DNA of 55,533 nucleotides from Betaproteobacteria bacterium (GTDB lineage Bacteria; Pseudomonadota; Gammaproteobacteria; Burkholderiales; SG8-39). Below, piece after piece: positions 45,029 through 53,139 of this stretch (position 1 is its first letter; the number at the start of each line of letters is the position of its first letter). The notes under the pieces are model-generated. The model was not told where the DNA came from, ran no database searches, and worked only from the letters and a program-made list of their open reading frames with translations. The translations under genes and the position numbers were made by a program. The stretch lies in contig VBBY01000046.1 of NCBI GenBank assembly GCA_005881595.1, positions 1 to 55,533 on the forward strand, written 5' to 3'.

Positions 45029-46707
45029 TTGGTTAATGAGTAGACAACCACGCTGTTGCCGCGCTTGAAGTCGATCTGCGTGTTGCCGCCGCAGCCCATG
45101 GCGACATATTGCTTGCCGCGGACCATGTAGGAGATCGGCTGCGCGTTGGCGCCGGCGCCGCAGTTGAAGCTCCACAGCTTCTTGCCGGTCGCCGAGTCGA
45201 GCGCGTTGAAGCTGCCGTCGCCCTCGCCGAAGAAGAACAGCCCGCCCGCGGTGGTCAGGCCGCCGCCGATCAGCGGCTGCTCGGTATCGTGCTTCCAGGC
45301 CACCTTGCCGGTGTCGACGTTGACGGCAGAGACGCGGCCCCACTGCTTCTCGGTGGCGATGACCTTGAACGCGCCGCCGAGCCACAGCTTCGAGCCGCCG
45401 GGATATTTCGCCGCCTCGACGTGATAGGTCATCGGCTGGTGCAGGTTGAGCGCGATGGCGAGCCGGTGCTTCGGCTCCCAGGCCATCGGCGACCACTCGA
45501 CGCCGCCGTTTGCGCCCGGCAGCATGCGTGCGCCCTCCGGCGTCGGCAGCACCCACATGTTCTCCTGCGGGATCATCGTCTGCGAGAAGCGGATCAGCGA
45601 GCAGTCCTTGCGGTTGTGCACGTAGACATGGCCGGTCTTGCCGCCGTGGAGCACTCCGGGAACCATGCTGCCGCTCTTGTCCTTGACGTCCACCAGGATC
45701 GGCGGGCTGACCGCGTCGAGGTCCCACACGTCGTGGGCGATGTACTGGAAGTGGCACTTGTAAGTGCCCTGGTCGAGGTCGACCGCGACCAGCGAGTCGG
45801 TATAGAGATTGTCGCCGGGCCGCTCGTCGCCGTAGAGGTCGGGCGAGGGGTTGCCGACCACGAACCACGCGGTGCGCGCCTTCAAGTCGATCGCGGGATT
45901 CATCCAGATGCCGCCGCCGAGCGTCTGATAGAAGTCGCCGCCCTGCTGCGACAGCGCCGCCTTTTCCTTCGCGATATCGCGGTGCATGTGGCGGCCGGTC
46001 GCGTCCTTTTCGGCCCAGACGCCCTCGTGCCCCTTGTCGGGGATGGTGTAGAACGTCCACAGCAAATCGCCTGAATCCGCGTCGAATGCCTTCAGGAAGC
46101 CGCGGATGCCGTACTCGCCGCCATTAGTGCCGATCAGGACCTTGCCCTCGACTACAGTCGGGGCCATCGTTTCGCTGTAGCCCTTCTCGGGGTCGGCGAC
46201 CTGTTTTTCCCAGACCGGCTTGCCGGTGAGCGCGTCGAGCGCGATCAGCTTGGCGTCGAGCGTGCCCATGAACAGCTTGCCGCCGGATATCGCCACGCCC
46301 CGGTTGTTCGGGCCGCAGCAGAATGTCGTCACCGGCCCCATCCGGTGCTTGTAGTGCCAGAGCTCTTTCCCGGTGGCGGCGTCGGCCGCGTAGACATGGT
46401 TGTACGAGGTGGTGAGATACATGACGCCGTCGACCACGATCGGTGCGGTCTCCATCGACTCGTTCACCTCGGTCTGGAACACGAACGCCGGGCGCAGCTT
46501 GCCTACGTTCTGGGTATTGATCTGCGCGCCGGGGTAGTAGCGCGTCTGCGCGTAGTTGCCCTGCGTGTGAAGCCAGTTGCGCGAGTCGCTGTCCGCCTTG
46601 GTCAGCTGGTCCTGCGAGACATCGATTATCGTCGCCACCTGCGCGGGCGAGGGCGCCGCGGCGAAGATCAATAGAACGCTGCTGGCAAGCGCGATGTGCT
46701 TGGTCAC
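45025..46707 (-). CDS. PQQ-dependent alcohol dehydrogenase, lanthanide-type (XoxF/ExaF-like)
   Basis: Periplasmic quinoprotein alcohol dehydrogenase of 560 residues from the GTG at 46707, which has AAGGGGAGG upstream. Signal peptide 1-23 (PSPAQ). Eight-bladed propeller motifs run throughout. Active-site elements are the vicinal disulfide Cys130-Cys131 (TFCCGPNN), metal ligands Glu198 (GGEYGIRGF) and Asn286 (VGNPSP), catalytic Asp329, and Asp331 two residues later (VWDLDAV). An acidic residue at that last position is the hallmark of lanthanide-dependent members; calcium enzymes have Ala or Ser/Thr. The cytochrome directly downstream is its likely acceptor. The natural alcohol is not evident. 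Confidence 0.92.
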   Translation of the reverse strand: MTKHIALASSVLLIFAAAPSPAQVATIIDVSQDQLTKADSDSRNWLHTQGNYAQTRYYPGAQINTQNVGKLRPAFVFQTEVNESMETAPIVVDGVMYLTTSYNHVYAADAATGKELWHYKHRMGPVTTFCCGPNNRGVAISGGKLFMGTLDAKLIALDALTGKPVWEKQVADPEKGYSETMAPTVVEGKVLIGTNGGEYGIRGFLKAFDADSGDLLWTFYTIPDKGHEGVWAEKDATGRHMHRDIAKEKAALSQQGGDFYQTLGGGIWMNPAIDLKARTAWFVVGNPSPDLYGDERPGDNLYTDSLVAVDLDQGTYKCHFQYIAHDVWDLDAVSPPILVDVKDKSGSMVPGVLHGGKTGHVYVHNRKDCSLIRFSQTMIPQENMWVLPTPEGARMLPGANGGVEWSPMAWEPKHRLAIALNLHQPMTYHVEAAKYPGGSKLWLGGAFKVIATEKQWGRVSAVNVDTGKVAWKHDTEQPLIGGGLTTAGGLFFFGEGDGSFNALDSATGKKLWSFNCGAGANAQPISYMVRGKQYVAMGCGGNTQIDFKRGNSVVVYSLTN

Positions 46708-46781
46708 GAAGGCCTCCCCTTGGTGAAAACCGCGCAATTAGTCTAGGCTTGGCGGGTGCCGGTTGCAAGGCAGGAGGGAAA

Positions 46782-47420
46782 TTGGTTCGCCTGATGGCCG
46801 TCGCGTGCGCATTCATCGCGGCGGCAGCCCATTCACAATCGATAAACCTCAATTCCGATCTGCTTGCTGCGGCGCGGCGCGGCGACACGGACGGCGTCCG
46901 GGCGCTGCTCGAGCGGGGCGCAGCGGTCAATTCACGCAACCGCCTCGGCGACAGCCCGCTCCTCATCGCGGCAAAGAACAGCTACACGCCGATGGCGCTG
47001 CTCGCCCTCGAGCGCGGCGCCGACGTCAATCAGAGGAATCTGTCTGGCGTGTCGGCGCTCATGGCGGCGGCGTTCGAGGGAAACGTCGAGCTGACCAGAG
47101 CGCTGCTTGCGCGGGGCGCCGCGCTGGCAAGCGTCGACCGGGCCAAGAAGACCGCGGTGGTCTACGCGGCCGGGAACGGCCACGCGGAAGTGCTCGGCCT
47201 GCTGCTCGAGCGCGGCGTGGACGTCAACCAGCGCTACGACAACGATCTTACCGCGCTGATGTGGGCCGCAGCCTATGGGCGCGAGGCTGCCGTGAAGCTG
47301 CTGCTCGAGCGCGGCGCCGACGTCTCGGCGCACGACAACCGCGGCAAGACCGCCGCCGACATGGCGGCGGAAGGCGGCCATCGCGGCACGCTCGAATTGC
47401 TTCGCAAGAATGCTTCCTGA
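46782..47420 (+). CDS. secreted ankyrin-repeat protein
   Basis: A 212-residue protein from a TTG with GGAGG 4 nt upstream; an ATG at 46794 is the alternative. Signal peptide 1-20 (AAAAHSQS), then five ankyrin repeats covering the whole mature protein (GVRALLERGAAVNSRNRLGDSPLLIAA and repeats with ERGADVNQRN and ERGADVSAHDNRGKTAADMAA). Periplasmic ankyrin proteins are usually interaction modules. It is divergent from one PQQ dehydrogenase and 2 nt upstream of the cytochrome b561, which suggests a binding role in the same system; its partner is unknown. Confidence 0.85.
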   Translation: MVRLMAVACAFIAAAAHSQSINLNSDLLAAARRGDTDGVRALLERGAAVNSRNRLGDSPLLIAAKNSYTPMALLALERGADVNQRNLSGVSALMAAAFEGNVELTRALLARGAALASVDRAKKTAVVYAAGNGHAEVLGLLLERGVDVNQRYDNDLTALMWAAAYGREAAVKLLLERGADVSAHDNRGKTAADMAAEGGHRGTLELLRKNAS

Positions 47421-47422
47421 AA

Positions 47423-48046
47423 ATGCCTGAACGCTACGACAGGCTGGCGATCACGCTGCACTGGGTCGTCGCGGCGCTGGTGCTGTGCCAGATCTCGCTC
47501 GGCTGGTGGATGCTGGATCTGCCGAAGAGCCCGCCCGGCCTGCGCGCCGGATGGTTCAACGTGCACAAATCGATCGGCCTGACGATCGGGCTGCTGGTGC
47601 TTTTTCGCCTTGCGTGGCGCATCGGTCATCCGCCGCCGCCGCTGCCCGAGTCGATGCCGCGCTGGCAGGCCCGCGCCGCCCGTGCCAGCCACTTCCTGCT
47701 TTACGCCGCCCTCATAGCGCAGCCCCTCGTCGGCTACCTCGGATCGTCCTTCACCCCCTATCCGATCAAGTACTTCGGGCTCGTGCTGCCGTACTGGGGG
47801 TGGGATGCGCCGGCGTTGAAGGAGCTGTGCAGCGCGGTGCACTTCGGTCTCGCGTGCCTGATCAGCGTGCTCGTCGCCATCCACATCGCGGCGGCGTTGA
47901 AGCATCTGCTCGTGAACCGCGACGGCGTCTTCCAGCGCATGCTGCCTCACCTGATTCTCGTCATGGGTCTTTTTTTTTGGCTGCAGCGCACGCCCAGACC
48001 GCGGCCAACCCGGCGACCGCGACCGAACTGCCCACCGTCGAGGTGA
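47423..48046 (+). CDS. cytochrome b561-type membrane protein
   Basis: Four-helix membrane heme-b protein (207 residues as read). The start is MPERYDRLAITLHWVVAALVLCQ. Candidate heme-ligand histidines are His13, His48, His90 and two more in AVHFGLAC and AIHIAAALKH. The family normally ends near NRDGVFQRMLP; here the frame carries on for about 30 residues through a nine-T run into a Pro/Arg-rich tail that is an out-of-frame reading of the TonB receptor gene. Likely role: electron transfer between quinol and periplasmic carriers. Confidence 0.85.
   Translation: MPERYDRLAITLHWVVAALVLCQISLGWWMLDLPKSPPGLRAGWFNVHKSIGLTIGLLVLFRLAWRIGHPPPPLPESMPRWQARAARASHFLLYAALIAQPLVGYLGSSFTPYPIKYFGLVLPYWGWDAPALKELCSAVHFGLACLISVLVAIHIAAALKHLLVNRDGVFQRMLPHLILVMGLFFWLQRTPRPRPTRRPRPNCPPSR
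47970..47978 (+). other. nine-T homopolymer at the b561-TonB receptor frame junction
   Basis: Nine consecutive T residues (47970-47978) separate the b561 frame from the TonB-receptor frame. Adding one T would give a continuous M-G-L-F-F-L-A-A-A-H-A-Q signal-peptide sequence for the receptor in the b561 frame. Confidence 0.8.
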
Positions 48047-50184
48047 TCGGCATCAGGCCGGTTCCCGGCCTGGGCACGCCGCTGCGCGACATTCCCGCCG
48101 CGGTGCAGAGTGCGACGGCGCGGGAGTTGAGCGAGCATGACGCGCGCGATCTCGCCGATCACCTCGGGCGCAGCTTCGCGGGCATCAACCTGAACGACGC
48201 ACAGGGCAATGCGTTCCAGCAGAACCTGAATTACCGCGGCTTCACCGCGTCGCCGCTCCTGGGGCTGCCGCAGGGCCTGTCGGTGTTCGTGGACGGCGTG
48301 CGCGTGAACGAGGCGTTCGGCGACATGGTCAACTGGGACCTGATCCCGCGCAATGCCATGGCGACGGCGCATCTCCTGTCCGGATCGAATCCGGTGTTCG
48401 GACTGAATACGCTCGGCGGCGTGCTGACGATCCAGACCAAGTCCGGATTCGCCTTCCCGGGCAGCGCGCTGCGGCTGGCGGGAGGGGCTTTCGGCCGGCG
48501 CTCAGCGGAAGCCGAGACCGGCGGTCACGGCGAGCATGCCGACTATTTTGCCGCGGTGAACCTGCACCACGAGGCAGGCTGGCGCGAGCACTCGCCGAGC
48601 GCGCTGCGCCAGGCGTTCTTCAAGAGCGGCTGGCAGGATGCACGGACCGATCTCGACGTGTCGCTCGCTCTAGCGGACAACTCGATGCAGGGCACGCAGG
48701 CGCTGCCCCTGTCGATGCTGCAGCAGCCGCGGCAGGCTTACACCTGGCCCGACCGCACCGACAACGACCTGGCCTTCCTTACCGTGCGCGCCAGCCGCTT
48801 CATTCAGAACGACGTTCTGCTATCGGCGAGCGCATATCTGCGCACGCTGAATCAGAATACCGTCGCCAGCAACATCAACGACGGGTTCGACCCTGCGCTG
48901 GCGGCAGGACCGGGCAACCCGCCGGGCTTCAACGACCGCGGCGCTCTGGAACAGCGCTCGGCCGGCGCGGCCTTGCAGCTGGTGATGAGCCAGGAGCTCG
49001 GCGAAACGGTCCACGAGCTCACCTTGGGCGCCTCGCTCGACGGCGCGGCGGCGACGTTTTCCCAGGAGCGCCAGGATGCCGCGCTTACCGCCGACCGCGG
49101 CACAGTCGGGCTGGCCTCGTTCGCGCCGCACGTACAGGTCGGCGCCCGCAACGCCTACGGCGGGCTGTATTTCATCGACCAGCTCGCGCCGCTGCAGAAC
49201 TGGACCCTTACGCTCGCCGGCCGCTATAACGTCGCGCGCGTCGTGCTGCGCGACCGCTCGGGCCTGCGCCCGGCGCTCGACGGCGAGCATTCCTTCCGGC
49301 GGTTCAATCCGGCGCTGGGGGTGAACTGGAATCCGCGGCCGGCGCTGACCTGGTTCGCGTCTCTTACCCAGGGCATGCGGGTGCCGGCACCGGCGGAGCT
49401 GACCTGCGCCGACGCGACCGCGCCCTGCTTGCTGCCGAACCAGTTCCTGGCGGACCCGGCGCTCAAGGCGGTCACAGCGCGCACCGTGGAAACCGGCGTG
49501 CGCCTGCGGCCGACGCAGCAGCTGCGCATGTCGGCGGCGCTGTACCGCAGCGTGCTGTCGGACGACATCCAGTTCATCACCTCGGGAGCCGCGAGCAACG
49601 CGGGTTTTTTCCAGAACACGGGTGCCACGCTGCGCCAGGGCCTGGACCTGACCGTGGATGGAGCATTCGACAGATTCCATCTGGGAGCCGCGTACAGCTA
49701 CGTGCGCGCTGAATACCTGAGCGAGTTCAGGATGCGCAGTCCCAACAATTCATCGCGCGACGCCGCCGATGAGATCGCCGTGCAGCCCGGCAACGCGATA
49801 CCGGGCGTCCCGCAGCACAGCGTAAAGCTCGCGCTCGACTGGACGCCCGAGGCACGCACCTCGCTCGGTTTTGGCTGGGCCTGGTTCGGCCGTCAATACG
49901 CGCGCGGCGACGAAAACAACCGCGACGTCCACGGCGCCATTCCTGCCTACAGCGTCGCGCAGGCATTCGCGCGCTACCGCGTGCGCCCCGAGTGGGAAAT
50001 CTCGCTCAAGGTGGACAATCTCTTCGATCGGCGTTACCAGAGCTTCGGCGTGCTCGGCCGCAACTTCTTTACCGGCTCCGGCGGCACTTTCGATGCGGCC
50101 GCGGCGGTTCCGGAGCAGTTCGTTGCGCCCGGCGCACCGCGCGCGGTGTGGCTTGCGTTGCGCTACGAAATGGACCGGAAGTAG
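47977..50184 (+). CDS. TonB-dependent outer-membrane receptor
   Basis: Outer-membrane beta-barrel transporter of about 735 residues. The plug domain covers about 20-160 (PTVEVIGI, LADHLGRSFAGINLNDAQGN, LSVFVDGVRVNEAFGDMVNWDLIP, NTLGGVLTIQTKSG), and the barrel ends WLALRYEMDRK. The start is uncertain: TTG at 47977 is the only initiator in frame and gives a truncated signal peptide (L-A-A-A-H-A-Q), whereas a one-base frame change in the adjacent T run would supply a proper one from ATG codons in the b561 frame. Neighbouring lanthanide-type dehydrogenases make metal-complex uptake possible, but the ligand is unknown. Confidence 0.88.
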   Translation: MAAAHAQTAANPATATELPTVEVIGIRPVPGLGTPLRDIPAAVQSATARELSEHDARDLADHLGRSFAGINLNDAQGNAFQQNLNYRGFTASPLLGLPQGLSVFVDGVRVNEAFGDMVNWDLIPRNAMATAHLLSGSNPVFGLNTLGGVLTIQTKSGFAFPGSALRLAGGAFGRRSAEAETGGHGEHADYFAAVNLHHEAGWREHSPSALRQAFFKSGWQDARTDLDVSLALADNSMQGTQALPLSMLQQPRQAYTWPDRTDNDLAFLTVRASRFIQNDVLLSASAYLRTLNQNTVASNINDGFDPALAAGPGNPPGFNDRGALEQRSAGAALQLVMSQELGETVHELTLGASLDGAAATFSQERQDAALTADRGTVGLASFAPHVQVGARNAYGGLYFIDQLAPLQNWTLTLAGRYNVARVVLRDRSGLRPALDGEHSFRRFNPALGVNWNPRPALTWFASLTQGMRVPAPAELTCADATAPCLLPNQFLADPALKAVTARTVETGVRLRPTQQLRMSAALYRSVLSDDIQFITSGAASNAGFFQNTGATLRQGLDLTVDGAFDRFHLGAAYSYVRAEYLSEFRMRSPNNSSRDAADEIAVQPGNAIPGVPQHSVKLALDWTPEARTSLGFGWAWFGRQYARGDENNRDVHGAIPAYSVAQAFARYRVRPEWEISLKVDNLFDRRYQSFGVLGRNFFTGSGGTFDAAAAVPEQFVAPGAPRAVWLALRYEMDRK

Positions 50185-50213
50185 TATGTCAGCCGCTTTT
50201 TCAGGAGGAGCTC

Positions 50214-51887
50214 ATGAAATCCATCACCGCAGCAGCGGTTCTGCTGCTGGGCATCACCGCCGCCAGCGCGCAGACCCTAGACGACCTCAAGAGCGACGGC
50301 AGGAATACCGACCACATCCTTACCTATGGGATGGGCTACCACCAGCAGCGCTACAGCCGGCTGGATCAGGTCAACAAGAGGACCGTGAAGCGTCTGGTGC
50401 CGGTCTGGAATCTGAGCCTCGACAACAACTGGGGCGAGCAGGCGCAGCCGATCGTCTACAACGGCGTGATGTACGTGACCAACGCCAGGGCGACCGTGGC
50501 GATCGACGTCGCCACCGGCAAGCAGCTCTGGAAGCACACGCTCGACTGGCCGCCCGAGACCCCGCGCGTCGTGTGCTGCGGCGTGTCCAACAAGGGCGCC
50601 GCGATCTACGACGGCAGGGTGTATCGCACCACGCTGGATGCTCACGTGCTTGCGCTCGACGCGAAGGACGGCAAGGAGATCTGGAAGTCGAAGGTCGCCG
50701 AATGGAAAGACGGCTTTGCACTGACTGTAGCGCCGCTCATTGCGAACGGCGTGCTGATCACCGGGATCTCCGGCGCGGAGTTCGGCATCCGCGGCTTCAT
50801 CGACGGATGGGATCCCGCGACCGGCAGGCAGCTGTGGCGCCGCTACACGATTCCGGCGCGCGGCGAGAAGGGCAACGAGACCTGGCCGCAGGATAGCAAT
50901 GCCTGGGAGGTCGGCGGCGGCTCGGCCTGGATCACGGGGTCTTACGATCCGCAGCTCGATCTGATGTACTGGGGCATCGGCAACCCGGCGCCGTGGGCGT
51001 CCCAGACGCGGCCGGGCGACAACCTGTACACCTCGTCCGTGCTGGCGATGAGGCCCAAGACCGGGGAAATCGTCTGGCACTACCAGTTCACGCCGAACGA
51101 CGCCTATGACTACGACGCGTGCTGGGAGCTGATCCTCGCGGATCTTAACGTGCAGGGACGCAGCCGCAAGGTGCTCATGCAGCTCAACCGCAACGGCTTC
51201 GTCTATGTGCTCGACCGCGCGAGCGGCGAATTGATTTCGGCCAAGGCGTACGAGAAGGTGAACTGGGCGAGCCATGTCGACCCGCAGACCGGCCGGCCGG
51301 TCGAGACCGAGACGGCCAAGAGCATTCGCGCAGCGAAGCCCACCGAAATGTGGCCTTCGACGCGCGGCGGCAAGAACTGGCAGCACGCCTCGTTCAACCC
51401 GCAGACCGGCCTGCTCTATGCGGCCACCTTCCACGAGGGGCGGATGTACCAGCACCTGGAGGTCAAGCCGCATGTCGTCGGCCAGCGCTACATGTACATC
51501 GAGAACCTGCCGATGCCGCGCGCTGCCGGCTCGCCGATCGGCCATATCGACGCCATCGATCCGCTGACCGGCGAGAAGAAGTGGCGCGTGCCGCTCACCG
51601 ACCTGCAGATCTGGTCGGCGACGCTGTCGACCGGCGGCGGACTGGTCTTCACCGGGAAGGAAACCGGCGAGTTCATCGCCCTGGACGCCGACACCGGCGC
51701 GCAGCTATGGCAATTCCAGACCGGCTCCGGCATCAACGCCCAGCCGGTGACCTATACGCACAAGGGCCGGCAGTACGTGAGCGTGCTCTCCGGCATCGGC
51801 GGGCTCTACTGGAACATCAACCGTGAGGCGCTCAAGAACGTGCCGCAAGGCGGATCGGTCTGGACGTTTGCGCTGATGCCGGATTGA
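50214..51887 (+). CDS. PQQ-dependent alcohol dehydrogenase, lanthanide-type (DYD motif)
   Basis: A second periplasmic quinoprotein dehydrogenase, 557 residues. AGGAGGAG precedes the ATG; signal peptide 1-19 (TAASAQ). The vicinal disulfide is Cys121-Cys122 (VVCCGVSN); the metal and PQQ ligands are Glu189 (GAEFGIRGF), Asn257 (GIGNPAPW), catalytic Asp299 and Asp301 (AYDYDACW). The Asp-Tyr-Asp motif is that of lanthanide-dependent enzymes such as XoxF and PedH. It overlaps the downstream cytochrome c gene, its likely electron acceptor. It is clearly diverged from the 45025-46707 enzyme, so the two probably differ in substrate. Confidence 0.93.
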   Translation: MKSITAAAVLLLGITAASAQTLDDLKSDGRNTDHILTYGMGYHQQRYSRLDQVNKRTVKRLVPVWNLSLDNNWGEQAQPIVYNGVMYVTNARATVAIDVATGKQLWKHTLDWPPETPRVVCCGVSNKGAAIYDGRVYRTTLDAHVLALDAKDGKEIWKSKVAEWKDGFALTVAPLIANGVLITGISGAEFGIRGFIDGWDPATGRQLWRRYTIPARGEKGNETWPQDSNAWEVGGGSAWITGSYDPQLDLMYWGIGNPAPWASQTRPGDNLYTSSVLAMRPKTGEIVWHYQFTPNDAYDYDACWELILADLNVQGRSRKVLMQLNRNGFVYVLDRASGELISAKAYEKVNWASHVDPQTGRPVETETAKSIRAAKPTEMWPSTRGGKNWQHASFNPQTGLLYAATFHEGRMYQHLEVKPHVVGQRYMYIENLPMPRAAGSPIGHIDAIDPLTGEKKWRVPLTDLQIWSATLSTGGGLVFTGKETGEFIALDADTGAQLWQFQTGSGINAQPVTYTHKGRQYVSVLSGIGGLYWNINREALKNVPQGGSVWTFALMPD

Positions 51888-52189
51888 TGAAGCGCATCGT
51901 CGCCACGCTCGCCATGGCCTGCGTTCCGGCCATGGCGCAGCAGGCGGAGCCTTTCACGCCGCAGCAGCTGAAAACCGGTGCCGAGCTCTACGCGCGCAAC
52001 TGCTCGCCGTGCCACGGCGCGCGCATGCTCGACCCGCAGGGTGCCTTCGACCTGAGAAAATTCCCGCACGATCAGCGCGAGCGCTTCGTCGACGCGGTCA
52101 CTCGCGGCAAGAACCAGATGCCGGCCTGGGGCGACCTGCTCAGGCCCGAAGAGGTCGAGGCCCTGTGGGCCTACGTGATCAGCAATTAA
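51887..52189 (+). CDS. periplasmic monoheme cytochrome c
   Basis: A 100-residue class I cytochrome c. Signal peptide 1-18 (CVPAMAQ). Heme motif CSPCH at 39-43, with the likely sixth ligand Met78 in NQMPAWGD. The ATG at 51887 shares its A with the dehydrogenase stop, so it is translationally coupled to that dehydrogenase and is probably its dedicated electron acceptor, comparable to XoxG or ExaB. Confidence 0.92.
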   Translation: MKRIVATLAMACVPAMAQQAEPFTPQQLKTGAELYARNCSPCHGARMLDPQGAFDLRKFPHDQRERFVDAVTRGKNQMPAWGDLLRPEEVEALWAYVISN

Positions 52190-52251
52190 TCGTGTTCGCG
52201 CGACTTAGATCATTGCCGTGACGGCGCTTCTCCGCTAGCGTCGCGCTCGGG

Positions 52252-53136
52252 ATGGAAGAGAGCCGGCAGACGACGGTCCTTTTTGCCGACGTGAGCGGCA
52301 GCACCAAGCTATACGAGACGGCGGGCGATGCGGCCGCCCTGACGGCGATCGGGCGCTGCATCGAGCGCATGCGCACGGCCGCGGAGTCGACCGGCGGGCG
52401 CGTAGTGAAGACGATAGGCGACGAGATCATGGCGCTGTTCCCGAGCCCGGACGCCGCGGCGGGCGCCGCCTCCGAGATGCACGCCACCATCGAGCAGCTG
52501 CCGGAGGTCGGCGGCGCCAAGCTCGGCGTGCGCGTCGGCTTTCACAGCGGGCCGGTGATCCAGCGCGAGGATGACGTGTTCGGCGACACGGTGAACATGG
52601 CCGCGCGGCTGGTCGAGCAGGCGGGGAAGGGCCAGATCATCATCTCGCACGAAACCGCGGAGCTGTTCAGCCCGGCGTTCAGGATGTTCACGCGGCCGCT
52701 GTACTCGATCCAGGTGAAGGGCAAGGCGGAAGAGGTCTTGCTGTGCGAGGTCATGTGGCGGCCGGTCGAGGACCGCACCACCGTCGCGGGATACCGCCCC
52801 AAGGCGCGCGCCGCCGCGGCGGTGCTGCGCCTGAAGTACCGCGACGCGGAGGTCGCGCGCCGGCGCGACAACGACTCGATCACGATCGGGCGCGACCAGG
52901 GCTGCGGCCTGGTGGTCGCCGACCAGAAGGCCTCGCGCCAGCACTGCACCATCGAGCGGCGCCAGGACAAGTGGGTGCTCAAGGACCACAGCACCAACGG
53001 CACCTACGTCACGGCCGAGGGCGACAGCGAGATGCTCCTGCAGCGCGAGGAGCTCACGCTGCGCAAGCACGGCTGGATCGCCTTCGGCCAGCCGCGCTCG
53101 GGCACCACCGAGTTGGTCGAGTATTTCTGCGACTGA
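52252..53136 (+). CDS. class III adenylate/guanylate cyclase with C-terminal FHA domain
   Basis: A 294-residue cytoplasmic signalling protein. The cyclase domain (about 1-170) has the metal-binding Asp13 (FADVSGST), Lys53 and Asp57 (VVKTIGDEIMALF) and the transition-state region DVFGDTVNMAARL. The C-terminal FHA domain (about 195-290) has ITIGRDQ, the phosphothreonine-binding SRQH and the conserved DHSTNGTYV. It would make cyclic nucleotide under control of phosphopeptide binding. No kinase is visible in the window. Start ATG at 52252 has a weak ribosome binding site. Confidence 0.9.
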   Translation: MEESRQTTVLFADVSGSTKLYETAGDAAALTAIGRCIERMRTAAESTGGRVVKTIGDEIMALFPSPDAAAGAASEMHATIEQLPEVGGAKLGVRVGFHSGPVIQREDDVFGDTVNMAARLVEQAGKGQIIISHETAELFSPAFRMFTRPLYSIQVKGKAEEVLLCEVMWRPVEDRTTVAGYRPKARAAAAVLRLKYRDAEVARRRDNDSITIGRDQGCGLVVADQKASRQHCTIERRQDKWVLKDHSTNGTYVTAEGDSEMLLQREELTLRKHGWIAFGQPRSGTTELVEYFCD

Positions 53137-53139
53137 GCG

